Assembly: GCF_000149955.1 (NCBI RefSeq)
Contig: NC_030991.1
Span: 1,145,043-1,209,042 of the forward strand
Length of the DNA: 64,000 nt
From: Fusarium oxysporum f. sp. lycopersici 4287
Taxonomy: Eukaryota; Ascomycota; Sordariomycetes; Hypocreales; Nectriaceae
Reading direction: 5' to 3'
Under the pieces are notes generated by a model, which worked only from the letters and a program-made list of their open reading frames with translations, had not been told where the DNA came from and did no database searches. A program made the translations under genes and the position numbers. Positions 51,850-62,458 of the stretch are shown in pieces. How positions within the stretch are numbered: the stretch's first letter is position 1; each line of letters starts with the position of its first letter.

Positions 51850-52566
51850 CCGAATGGCCCATTCCCATCTATAAATACAACCCCGGGAACAGCTCAAATG
51901 CAAAAATTACAATTCTTACGCTCGCCGATAGTAGTGACGATTTGCAAAACATTCCCTTGCATCCACTGCCCTTAGCTGAACGTCAAATAGATGTCTTCAG
52001 TACTGTTGACGGCTCCGCTGACACTACGACCCACTGGCCGGACGGCACAGCCGTCGTTGCAACGTATCAGGGTTCCAAGGAGGGCGCCTCAACACAGAAT
52101 AGCAAATCCCCGAAGATCCCTGGTCAGAATACGTATATTAATCTCGGTCTCAACAAGCGTCCGACCTTCTTCGGTTGCAACACACACTCCAATAACTCAG
52201 GACCAATGATTGTTTACCAACCCCATGCGCTGTATATATATGGGTCCAACTTCGCAATCTTTGACCTCAAATACAGTGATACTGAGCGGAACGACATTGT
52301 TAGCAACGGCTACAAACATCGCAACCATGGGCAATGTCACGGTGGACTCAGACTGGCCCGCCTGCGTAGGCTGCGCGGTGTTGGCACGCAGCTTGGTCCG
52401 CACAGGTACGAAGACACCATCCAAACGCGTAGACTGCTTCTCGAGGTCCTATTGGAATGGTGCGACAAACTCAACAATTCCGGGTACATACGAGCCGGAG
52501 CAAATCATTGTCAGTGGCGTAGGGCACTCAGCACCCGTTGTGGTGGCGGTAGGAGTTACCTGGTAG
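51850..52566 (+). pseudogene. Lysophospholipase (phospholipase B), C-terminal remnant
   Basis: Secreted fungal PLB normally hydrolyses acyl chains of (lyso)phospholipids. This part starts right after the LTR (WPIPIYKYNPGNSS), has VFSTVDGSADTTTHWPDGTA, INLGLNKRPTFFGCNTHS and FDLKYSDTERNDIVSNGY. After a single extra A at ~52313 it continues in the next frame with IATMGNVTVDSDWPACVGCA and YWNGATNSTIPGTYEP. The catalytic N-terminal two-thirds is absent. The Cys pattern near the C-terminus is that of the family. Confidence 0.88.
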
Positions 52567-53046
52567 TCAATGTCATGTTGCTGTACGTTTTACTTGATTA
52601 ATCAGAGATTAAAAAGAATCATATATGTTGTCACGATGGCTCTCGTGCTTATGATCTTCCTATGTCGGAGCCACCTCAGTATACTACGCTATTGATTCAA
52701 CCTGCTGTACTCTCTACTCCTTTCAAAGTTTTGACTATGATCTGGTTATGGTATTATCCTCCAAACACAAAACAAACTTGGATGTTGCAGGTTGTTGCTC
52801 TTCTTGTGGGCGAATTCATCCGCGCGCTCTCACCCAGGCTAGACCGAAGTAGTAGGCATCATAATCTAGACATTGTTCGTCGCGCCATTCTCCTCTTCAG
52901 CTCTCAGGTTGTAGCCGTGCGCTCGAGAATCACCCCTTTAGTGCAGGAACCATTAGTCTACCGTCCAAATGTCACCACGTTTCAAGAGTACTTACTTGGT
53001 AAGTTTTTCAGCCTGACGCCTGATTTCGCGCTTTGTCTCATCGATC
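52567..53046 (+). other. Open frame of unknown status
   Basis: A 149-codon plus-strand frame (52662-53111; MIWLWYYPPNTKQTW, VTTFQEYLLGKFFSLTPDF) has no family features I recognise, and its end overlaps the 3' exon of the MARVEL gene antisense. It may be a relic; not called as a gene. Confidence 0.3.
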
Positions 53047-53697
53047 TTAATATAAGTACGGAAGACGTATACCCCCTAGAGATTGTTGCGTTAGGTTTTC
53101 CGAGTGTTTAAAGACAGGAACGAATTCATGGAAATGACCCACAAGGATCCCACTCAGAAGATGGAGGAACCATGCGATAAATGAAAAGGCCAGGACCGTC
53201 TTCCACGACCCGCAACCCGCCCCGTTGATGGTAACTGTCCCAATGGGCCCGACTCGCCAGAAACGACCCCAATAGTAGCCCCAATAGTCGTAATACCAAC
53301 CTGCAGAGCAAGCGTGACCACCAGTTCTCTATAAAATAAAACGAACATTGCGCATGATTAGTATATGGTCTTAGTTATGCGGTGATATGAAAATGGAAGA
53401 GGGGAGCCATACAGTCTGAAGCAGGCAGTATGCCACGAGCCACATCACAAACATTACAAAGTCAAAGGGAAATCCCAAGAACATATTCTTAAATGGCGGA
53501 CAGAAAATGAAGGAGTAGATGATACCAAGGCACGCAACAACGATGCCATAGATGATCCGTCCATCGGCATACACCTCCGCGATGCTGATAAGGTAACAGA
53601 AGCGCGAGAGAATTCCTAGGACGATTATAGCGGAGGCAAGCTCGCCAAGACGGAGAAGAATGGAAATAACTTTATGTGCAACACCAGTTCCTACCAT
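53047..53697 (-). CDS. MARVEL-domain membrane protein
   Basis: Two exons, 53697-53413 and 53328-53047, with an 84-nt intron; 188 residues. Four hydrophobic segments: LASAIIVLGILSRFCYLISI, IIYGIVVACLGIIYSFIFC, FPFDFVMFVMWLVAYCLL and, in exon 2, WKTVLAFSFIAWFLHLLSGI. Between the last two is a Tyr/Trp/Gly-rich loop (GWYYDYWGYYWGRFWRVGP) typical of a fungal MARVEL-like family. Such proteins lie in plasma or organelle membranes; their function in fungi is mostly unknown. Splice sites GTATGG and TATAG were chosen by family continuity. Appears intact. Confidence 0.82.
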
Positions 53698-54018
53698 TTT
53701 GGAATGTAGCAGGAGTGATTGAAAAGATGATGTAGGTCACTTCAGTTTGCAACCGTTATGTGGTAGGTACAGCTAAATGATTTTGCTGCTCAGATTAAGA
53801 CGAGGTGCAAGGAGAACTGTGGTGTATATACTTACGAGGCAACTGGTTAATTTCTGCATCTGATATCATCATTACGCAACAGTGTTATTGATCGGTAGTT
53901 TCATTGTGTCCAATTCATGTGTTGTACGAGTTGTCATATCATATTGGCAGGCGGCAATAATCGCTACAGAATTGTACTTGACAGATTAGCGAGAGGAGTG
54001 GAATTAAGATTTAGACTA
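53698..54018. promoter_or_regulatory. Upstream region of MARVEL gene
   Basis: No gene. It lies between the MARVEL start and the left TIR of the next pogo element. Confidence 0.35.
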
Positions 54019-55863
54019 ACTCACCGCCACCCTACACACTCCCCGTCCCCGCACACTTCAACACCATCAACGCGTCATCAACACAGGATTCTTCATTTTA
54101 TTCTATATTATCAAATAAATCCGTTTTGTTTTTAATTTCAATGGCAATAGAATCGCAGCTATCAGATTATGAGAAGAGGATATTATTGGCCATTAAGGAC
54201 GTAGAAATCATTGGTTTGAGGCCCTCAGCGGTAAAACACTCAGTCAAGCTCTCGACATTGCATGATCGATGCGCCGGAGGCCAGGATATCCGTACAGCAC
54301 ATCAGAAAGATAAGTCGCTTACAGTAGAGCAGGAAGATGACCTAGTCAACTATATTATCGAACGAGAGCGCGCTTTTCAGCCTCTTACGAACAAGGATAT
54401 CCATGACTTCGCACAGGCGTTATCATCAGTCAACGGGCAAGTCTCTTATGTCGGCAAGAACTGGGTTGACAGATTCTTTACCCGCCATTCGAGTATAGAA
54501 TTGAAGCTGTCACGAGTCATAGAATCCGCAAGGAAGCGTTCTGTGACGAAGGAGTCACTTTTCGAGTACTACGATGGTCTCAACTGGGTAGTTAACACGA
54601 AGAAGATAACTAGGCCTTATATGTATAACGTTGACGAGACCGGCGTACAAATCGGTGAGACCAACGGTGGCATAGTAGCCGGAACAGCGATGACTTCTTC
54701 CTCAGAGAGGATAAAGTCCGACAATACGACTTGGAGCTCAATAATCGAATCTGTATCAGCGGACGGTCGGCGTCTCACGCCTTGTGTCGGTTTTACCGGC
54801 GAGAACCTCTAAGGACAGTGGTTTCCAGCCGTTTTTCCTGATTAGAAGTACACTTGCAGTCCAACCGGTTGGTCTAACGGCGACATCTTCGTCCGTTGGT
54901 TCATGGGGGTATTCGTACCGCAGACTAAGCCGAAGGATCCTAAGCAATGGAGACTATTGGTCCTAAACCAGCATAAGTCACATATTACAGCGGAATTAAT
55001 GAAAAAGGCGTGGCTGCATAAGATTTGTCTCTCTTGGTTACCCTCACACTCATCACATATCACTCAGCCGCTCGATGTTGCCGTATTTGGGCCGTTAAAA
55101 ACATACTATCGCCAGTTTACCCGGTCTTGGGCCTCATACGAAGCAACCTCACCACACCAACAACTCTTCCTAAAAGCTTATGAGAGGGCTTCATTAAAAG
55201 ACCTGAGCCGTAGGAACATAATAAGTGGTTTCTCGGCCTCTGGGCCTTTCCCGATCAATCTACAGAAGGCATTGGCGGCATTGAAGCCAAGGGAGAAGAA
55301 ACGCAAGCGCTTCAACGGGCCTATAACACCAAGGAAGGCCCAAGTAATCGCTGATACGATCTGAAGTACGCCCCAAGGAAGTGCCGATATCCAAAAACAA
55401 CTGGAATCTGTACAAAGTCAAGGAAATACCTTTATTCGCGACTTCAATTGTGTCATAAAGAAGGCGATGAAATGTATTGACCAGAAGAACAGTCAAATTC
55501 AACGCCTAGAGGAGGAAAAAGCAGTACTGAAGGCATCAGTAGCAGCAAGAGAGCCCACTGGACGAGTCGCCGTTCAATTTGACCCCAACAAGGCTTTCCC
55601 TGAAATTGAGGAGATTATCTCAGCTCGTGATCAGGCTGAAAAGAACGTACTACATCAGATCGAGGGAAATAAGAGAAAACAACATAAAACGAATCCGCCA
55701 AAAACACAGACTGCAGATACAATATATGTGAATTAGTTTCCAAATTCTCAGTTAAATTGAATAAATACTCATTATTGTAGAATTAATTGAAGTCATCTAC
55801 GGATTCAGTTGTGATGCTATCACCGGTGTGCGGGGACGGGGGGTGTGTGGGGTGGCGGTGAGT
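54019..55863 (+). mobile_element. pogo-type DNA transposon, mutated (third family)
   Basis: TIRs ACTCACCGCCACCC, then [CT]ACACAC[CT]CCCCGTCCCCGCACAC, at 54019 and inverted at 55863. The left flank ends in TA; the right flank is CA, so the duplication is imperfect. It encloses a DDE-type transposase frame. Both GC-rich TIRs contrast with the AT-rich interior. Confidence 0.8.
54141..55736 (+). pseudogene. pogo-type transposase with three nonsense codons
   Basis: All open pieces (54141-54812, 54846-55364, 55365-55736) are in one frame, broken by TAA 54810, TAG 54843 and TGA 55362. HTH: IIGLRPSAVKHSVKLSTLHD; CENP-B-like KNWVDRFFTRHSSIELKLSR; DDE core: YMYNVDETGVQIGET, WRLLVLNQHKSHIT and SSHITQPLDVAVFGPLK. 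The second acidic position reads N in LVLNQHKSH where D is expected, consistent with a G-to-A change. Coiled-coil tail near 55470-55540. The stops fit CAA, TGG and CGA precursors. Confidence 0.82.
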
Positions 55864-56764
55864 CAGTTCTAGGACAGAAGCCAGCGTGTTCTGATAACGG
55901 GTCTGGATCATTCCTCAACTAAAACTTTAAAGCGCCAGTGTTATGATGTTGAGTCATTGATTGCTGACAGCCGTAATTCAGGGTTGTTTGACTATTCCTA
56001 TTCTGGTGCAGAGGATCTTGGTTGGTGTGGCATGTAAAGCCACACATAACATCACGCAACCGACAGATCCCTTTGTATTTGTTTTGCTGTGATTCTGTCA
56101 TCGGTGTCTTCCTCCTTCCCTGCTCGATTCATATTCCTTGCCCGGCTTTTTTATGTGTATACGTTAAGAACCGTATTGAACATACATTCCTTACAGTCTT
56201 TGAGAGTTGTGTAGAGGGATGGGTCTCCGCATAGCGGGTGACTATGTAGAGCTTTCTCCCGGCCTGGTTAGTAGTTTGAGATCCATCCAGGCATTGTTTA
56301 GCGAGTACCGAATACTTGCAACGAGTTCCTCGGCTGTAGGTGGGGCGTTTCCGTTCGCAAGATGTACTTGGTGGTGGGCCATTACGATCACAAGCAAAGA
56401 TGACTCTCACTCGACGACGCGGGAGAAATGAAGCAATACTAACAGTCAATAAAGGAAAAACACACCACACCTCTCTGCTGAAGATGGTCGGGTCATGTTA
56501 GCTGGGTATAATGAGGCACGAGAGGCAGGCCGACTACATTGTCTACGGGTGGTTCCAAGGGGATCAAGATATGCTAATTTTCTAGGTCAGTCTCTTGGTC
56601 AGCCTCTTTGCGTGGTTCTTCTTTTCAACTTGTGAAGTTACCCACCATCAGGAGTGGACCAACAGCAGTCTCTATTGTCTGTCTACAAGACAAGTTTGCG
56701 AGTAGGAGAGTGCGACTTCAACACATTTCAGAGACCCTTCCTTAACCTCTCTCTTCACCATACA
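55864..56764. other. No gene recognised
   Basis: Only short frames. Confidence 0.45.
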
Positions 56765-56970
56765 GTACCTGTTGGAAAATCCGGGGATCCCCCTTCCCTT
56801 CAGGATTCAGACTAACAGTCTGAAAGTCCTAGATTTAGAGTTTAAAGTCCTAGATGAAATCATTTAGAGATATAAACCTGAGAAGAACTCTCATCTCAAT
56901 AATGAACAACCAAGTTTCATAAAAAATATATTTTCACCCAGCACTACTGCGCAATATAAACAACAGTACC
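56765..56970. mobile_element. Solo LTR with 5-bp target duplication
   Basis: 196-bp LTR at 56770-56965, starting TGTTGGAAAATCCGGGG and ending AATATAAACAACA, flanked on both sides by GTACC (56765-56769 and 56966-56970). TG...CA ends plus a 5-bp duplication identify an LTR retrotransposon relic left by recombination between LTRs. It contains an inverted CAGACTaacAGTCTG motif. Same family as the LTR at 49817-51849. Confidence 0.92.
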
Positions 56971-57313
56971 TTCTTCGGAGCGCAAAATCCAAGGAGGCTG
57001 GGGTGTTCGTCGTGATCATGACGTGCTTTGTCAAGACTGACTAGCTATCGGACCTCCCTCCGCGCAGTTTTACTGGGCGCCACCCCTGCCATTCGCCCGG
57101 GATAACGCCAGATGGATCTCGCGCGTTTTCTGTTGGCAAATTTGTTTTGTTAGTTGTTGTCACCAGACGATACGCTCGAGTTGATACCAGGTTATTTATA
57201 GATTACGGCTCTTTGTATATTTAGCTTGTGTCCATGAGTATGTGGCTTCTGAACATTTTACCAACACATTCGGGTCATCTGGACTTTCTAATTTATTGCA
57301 AGCCCATCGCTCT
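56971..57313. promoter_or_regulatory. Upstream region of bHLH gene
   Basis: No separate gene. The reading frame of the bHLH gene is open from 57185 but has no ATG before 57314. Confidence 0.4.
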
Positions 57314-57817
57314 ATGGCCTTCCAACCAAGTCTTGAGATGAACCTTGACTATATCTGCCACGAGGCTAACACAGAACCGTTGAGGAGAGAGCCGAGCGGG
57401 CCCTTGACTCGTCCTGAGGAGGCGAGCAACCCATCGAATCAACAACCACTCAGCAAGAATATTTCACTTTCTCTTCCCGACGTTCAACTTCAACTTCAAC
57501 TTCGACCAGCATCGCGCAAATCAAAGAACCGGAAGCCTCGTAGCGCAGCTCCCAGCAATCAAGAACACGCCCGAGAAAGCCATAACTTTGTCGAGAAACA
57601 TTACCGTGCCCGACTCAAAACGCAGTTTGAAAGGCTTCTCGCAGTTCTGCCAGCGGCACAGGCGCGTAGCCTTGCTGACAAGGATACGGCAGCCAATCTT
57701 GGCCAAGTTCTGAGCAGAGGGCAAGTATTGGATATGGCAAGGAATCGCATCCTCGAGTTAGAAGGAAAGATTGAGTGTATACTGAACAAGAGAAGAGATG
57801 GATACTTTGTATCATGA
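57314..57817 (+). CDS. SREBP-like bHLH transcription factor
   Basis: 167 residues from the first in-frame ATG (57314); an upstream exon cannot be excluded because the frame is open back to 57185. A Ser/Pro/Gln-rich N-terminus with a QLQLQLR patch is followed by basic KSKNRKPRS. The bHLH occupies ~95-160: HNFVEKHYRARLKTQFERLL with His, Glu and the SREBP-type Tyr for DNA contact, a ~25-residue loop, and helix 2 LSRGQVLDMARNRILELEGK. Predicted nuclear E-box/SRE binder. No membrane segments, so it is not a full SREBP. Similar small bHLH regulators occur in fungal accessory regions. The direct targets are unknown. Confidence 0.78.
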   Translation: MAFQPSLEMNLDYICHEANTEPLRREPSGPLTRPEEASNPSNQQPLSKNISLSLPDVQLQLQLRPASRKSKNRKPRSAAPSNQEHARESHNFVEKHYRARLKTQFERLLAVLPAAQARSLADKDTAANLGQVLSRGQVLDMARNRILELEGKIECILNKRRDGYFVS

Positions 57818-58099
57818 CGAATACAATAAGAGCGATTCACAATAAGGGAACAATATGAAAGCCTTGTCATGGTAACCGTATGATCTGAGATGAAAGTCAT
57901 TTTTATTCGGGGCTATCAGATGATTTTAAGAGCAATTAGTCCACGACTTTAAACTTTTATAATGATGTAAAACATTCCCAAAAAGCTACTTTTCAGAGCG
58001 CGATCTATGGTCTTGAAAGAGGTAGACTATCATTGATCGTGAGAAGGCCACCAGTAAAGTCATATTTACAGCTTCCATATACTTATATATATAACTTAT
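57818..58099. other. No gene recognised
   Basis: 3' flank of the bHLH gene. Confidence 0.45.
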
Positions 58100-58880
58100 A
58101 GAGTAGCGTACATGATAAGCGTGCGGGAGAGATAAGTGTGCGGGATACAAATCCCTCAACTTTACATCTAACCGTCTAATCAATTGGTTCTCAACTTCCT
58201 AGCATGTCACAAACTAACAATAAAGCTAATATGCTTCTTTCACTTCATATCTATTAGGCAGATCCAAAATTAAGGCTGCGACGAGCTGCACAAAAATACC
58301 AGGTCCTCTTCCGCAACTTCTATCGCCGATACCACGGCATTCAAGCTCGTTGCGATTCTATCCCAATTTCACAGAAACTATCTGATCTAGAGGACCAGAC
58401 TATAGTTCAGTTTATTCTTGACCCAGATTCGCAAGGATTTCCTCCCCGACTGCGTGGTGTTGAAGAAATGGCGAATCGACTGCTTGCTGACCACGACCTG
58501 TCACCAGTTGGCAAGCGCTGGGCTATCAATCTCGCCAAAGGGCAACCAGAGCTTAAGACGCGTTTTCAGCCGAGAAATGACTATCAAAGGGCCAGATGTG
58601 GAGATCCGACCGTTATTCACGGTTGGTTCAGGTTCGTACAGACAATCGCGAAGTATGGTATCCTATCAGGTGATATCTATAACTTTGATGAGACCAGCTT
58701 TATGATGGGCATGATTGCAAGCGGTATAATAGTCACAGCTGCAAAGAGACATAAAAATTGGACCGCCGTCCTTGTTTCGCGTCGTTACTCCCCTATCAAT
58801 TCAGGGTATAAGGTTCAGCGACGGGCAATCCTTGACAGCGTCGATCAACAGGCGACTCACAGATCTCAGCCCATGTAGCA
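58100..58880 (+). pseudogene. Truncated Fot1/pogo element with dead transposase
   Basis: The left end holds GATAAGCGTGCGGG followed by GATAAGTGTGCGGG, a doubled version of the GATAAGCGGGTG motif in the Fot1 element at 49983. The transposase frame starts at ATG 58204, has a TAG at ~58256, and matches the Fot1 copy through LSDLEDQTIVQFILDPDSQG, GVEEMANRLLADHDLSPVGK and IYNFDETSFMMGMIASGIIV. Then similarity fades and the frame ends at 58878; the catalytic C-terminal half is missing. Confidence 0.82.
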
Positions 58881-59159
58881 CCACTTTCGCAATCAGCGGC
58901 TAACAAAGCTTATCTCACACGCTAGATATACATGGATGAATTTCGATGATGTTATCAATGAGTCTGTCTGCTGGAAAAATAAAAATGAAAATAAAAACCT
59001 TTTCTTTTTCTTATATATTTTGTTCTTAATATGATCGTCCTAGAATTTCTAAGAACGAGAACGAAACAGTCATCCACGGCTTGACTTCCTGCTAACAAAC
59101 CCTTATTATTCGCCTGAGCTTCGTCGATTTAAAAAACAGCAAAGTCCACCTTAAGCCTG
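58881..59159. other. No gene recognised
   Basis: A/T-rich flank of the truncated element. Confidence 0.4.
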
Positions 59160-59784
59160 TTGCAGTTTCTTGCAAACGATCGAAAGGACGTGGAATGCAA
59201 CTGGCCGGACTCAACCCGAGGAGCGCCTATAGGTATCGTGGTAGATTATGCGAGCCCAGAAGATGTATACTGGTCGCTCAATATAGCGATAACGATTATA
59301 TTCGACATATTTATCACCACCATCTTTCTGATTAGGATGTATGTCAAACTCTATCCAGAGAAAGACTTTTGTAGAGGACTGTGAGTGCTGTATGATAGAC
59401 GATGACCAGAAACTAAGATGTGTCATGGGCCTGCGTTATAGCCTATGTATGGATGACCCACAGCTATATATAGACTGATGTACTTGTAGGCTTTAAACGT
59501 GACGTATACACCAACCGTTTTCATGAGTATGACGCCCCTTGCATGGTTTCTAGCTTGCTAACCAAAATAAATAGTGGCCTGCTATGGAACAGGATACCAC
59601 ACTTGGAAAATTCCAAAAGAAGAGTATTATATGTGGCTTAAGGTAACGGTTTCGTCTGGATATATCGGACTTGATACTACTTGGTTCGACGTAGTGGTTC
59701 TATACCAGTACCGTGATATACTGCCCTGCCACATTCTTTACTAAGGCGACTATTCTTGTTATCGCCCACGTGTTTGCACACAGA
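59160..59784 (+). pseudogene. Rhodopsin-domain integral membrane protein, N-terminal relic
   Basis: Pieces in order: a first hydrophobic stretch (NIAITIIFDIFITTIFLIRM) at ~59277-59340; after a gap, 59575-59642 encoding VACYGTGYHTWKIPKEEYYM; an intron at 59643-59694; then WFYTSTVIYCPATFF and TKATILVIAHVFAHR to ~59784. This is the helix 1-3 pattern of the fungal rhodopsin-domain (PTH11-related) membrane proteins. No ATG precedes the first piece and the last four helices are missing. Confidence 0.65.
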
Positions 59785-61149
59785 TAGAGACGATATCAAA
59801 GAATGCATATGCCGAATATAAAGTCATTCCGAGGCAGGGTTATCGACAAAAGCGGGAGTGGAATAATGACCAGAGGTCACGTTGGCCCCCTCATGCTAAC
59901 CAGATACGAGCTAAAACTTGTGGGTGGTAAGGTGAACATAATAAACAGGCGTGAATCTAGTTGGTAGAGGCACGCCACAAGCCCGTAAAGTCAGCATGGA
60001 ATATGAACAAATAGAATCATATGATTGCCATTAATAATGTAGCTAACTAATATAAAGATCAGAGGATTAGATACAGTTAACCAGTATCGTGGTTGCATGA
60101 GAGCGCCATTCACATTACAGTATCCAGTTGGGATGATCTGACGTCGTGAAGTTAAATAAATAAAGAAAACGCTTATCGGTGTGGTGGTGACCGACAATAT
60201 CCACTCAACTGGTCTTGCTGTGTTTCTAGCATGTTATACGACCAAGGACTGACATCCCATTTTATAACATGGCAGACTGAAGGAAATCTCATTAACAGAG
60301 ATAAGAAGCGGGGTCATGGTATTCAGGCGAAAATTTGACAATGAATAACAAGTGTCTCTGTACCATATACCGTACGCACGAGAATTCATCACACAATGAA
60401 AACAGGTGACATATGACAATAGCAACACGGTGTAGACTCACTGGGAATAATGCAGGTTACATTACTCGCAAGTGATTCATAGGCTTGAAATTGAGTTCAG
60501 CCGACGGCCATCCTGGTGTTAGCTGGCACGTGAGGCTTTCCTCTGCATACTGCCGATAACGTGAGGGTCAGCTCATGACATACTCATGTCATTAATGTGC
60601 TAATGCTTGGAGTCTGGAGATTCTGAGCGGACTCATTGCTGGCAGCTCCTGATTATGTGCTAGAATAATTGCTAGAAGGCCGACCAAAACTTTGGGAGCA
60701 TAGACACATAACGCCATATTGATGTGATTGTGCGGTTACTGCCTAGGAATAGTAGATTAAAGCGACAGCAATTAGACTGAGTTGATGCCTCCTACGTCTG
60801 GAAAACGCAGTGATCTGTTTGATGATGTTTGGATTTGGTTGCATTATCTTTACCATTAAGCCGGTGATGGACCGTGGGATAGAAAGATAGTTTCCATGCA
60901 TTGATTCAATGTTTGTATCGCATAATATTTGACATTTTACTATTAAAAACAAATTACATACAAGCAGCTCAAGAATCGAAGAGTTTAAAATATATAAAAA
61001 AATTAAATACAACTTGCGTGATTGACTTCATAACGAGTTCCCCAACACAAAACATATATGTTTGGTAAAAATGACAGAAGAGGAAAAGAAACACAGTCTC
61101 CTCAGCCAATTTCGATCTCATACCCGCAGTAGCGACGCATCACCTCCCG
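59785..61149. other. No gene recognised
   Basis: Only short incoherent frames. Confidence 0.5.
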
Positions 61150-61587
61150 TCACATGCCTTTCCCATGCTTCTGATGGGCACCAGCGACAGTCTTCACCTC
61201 AACGATGGTATTCTGGCCCGTCTCCGCTACTGCATGGGCAACCACCTCTTCCCCGAATGGCCACTCGCCGGCCATTTTCTCCGGTGTATCATAATCTGCA
61301 TAATCAAGAGGATCAAGTAACTTACGGGCTGCTGCATAGGCGTCGGCCCGGTGTATAAACGTCCCCTCAATCTGCGTCTCCTGCACACAGCCCGTCCGGT
61401 CCTTATTATAGTCAATCGTTGTCTGCATGACATAATGCAACGATGGTATCCCATTCGACATGAATATGCCGCCATTGGAATCCATCAGTAGCTTCTCGTC
61501 ATTGGGAGTAGCTTGGATCGAGATCAAGAAGACTTGACCAGCAGGCGCCTTGGCGTAGACGAGAACGCCGTCGCCATGATCTCATTC
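61150..61587 (-). CDS. Conserved-looking protein of unknown function, partial at gap
   Basis: Minus-strand frame reads HGDGVLVYAKAPAGQVFLIS, SNGGIFMSNGIPSLHYVM, TFIHRADAYAAARKLLDPLD and ends HQKHGKGM. It is open to within a few codons of the assembly gap, where an AG (after TG) could be a splice acceptor. The 5' exon(s) must lie in or beyond the gap. Codon use and even composition look coding. I do not recognise the family. Confidence 0.5.
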
Positions 61588-61856
61588 NNNNNNNNNNNNN
61601 NNNNNNNNNNNNNNNNNNNNNNNNNNNNNNNNNNNNNNNNNNNNNNNNNNNNNNNNNNNNNNNNNNNNNNNNNNNNNNNNNNNNNNNNNNNNNNNNNNNN
61701 NNNNNNNNNNNNNNNNNNNNNNNNNNNNNNNNNNNNNNNNNNNNNNNNNNNNNNNNNNNNNNNNNNNNNNNNNNNNNNNNNNNNNNNNNNNNNNNNNNNN
61801 NNNNNNNNNNNNNNNNNNNNNNNNNNNNNNNNNNNNNNNNNNNNNNNNNNNNNNNN
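61588..61856. other. Assembly gap (269 N)
   Basis: Run of undetermined bases; no statement possible. It removes the start of the gene on its left. Confidence 0.98.
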
Positions 61857-62458
61857 GTACAGTAGCTCTGGACTGTTCGACATGACGAACAGGTAACCTC
61901 GGCTGTTGGTCTGTGTACGGATATTTGATTCAGGTATTCGTATATGCGATGTAGTTTTATGAGGAAAAGAATTGTACAGTTTCTGATGTACGGGTTGGGT
62001 GATATATGTCCGTTACCATGTATGTCTTTTATGTCTCAAGAACCTAATCTTATGCACATCTTTTTGGTATCATTGGCTAACTACGTGGTGAAACCCTGGC
62101 TAGCTGGTGTTCATCCAGAAAGAAAAGGGTTGGTTTCTCGCACATTCCAGCCATTAAACTAGGTTCTGGACGAGACACACTTAGGGCGGGAGATTCGAGA
62201 CTTCGGCCTCTTTGACTCATACTCAAAGACGATGTGCCGAGATGGTGAGGTAATGGTGCAAATCATGTCAATCAGATCATAGGGCGGATCCAGCCGAGAG
62301 CACAACACCACGCTCTTGACCCGAACTAAGAATGCAGGATCAGGTTACACAGGACCTACCATGTTTGAGGTCGTTTTAAACACATAAACTCTGTTGGCTG
62401 CCTTTGTACGCTTGCTTGAAGGGCGCAGACCGTTTAATTCGCCCTACACATAGAAGCC
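61857..62458. promoter_or_regulatory. Upstream region of RING-H2 gene
   Basis: No gene recognised between the gap and the start codon at 62459. Confidence 0.35.

Noticed and set aside
52662..53111. 149-codon plus-strand frame after the lysophospholipase remnant
   Set aside because: No recognised motifs, and it runs antisense into the well-supported MARVEL exon.
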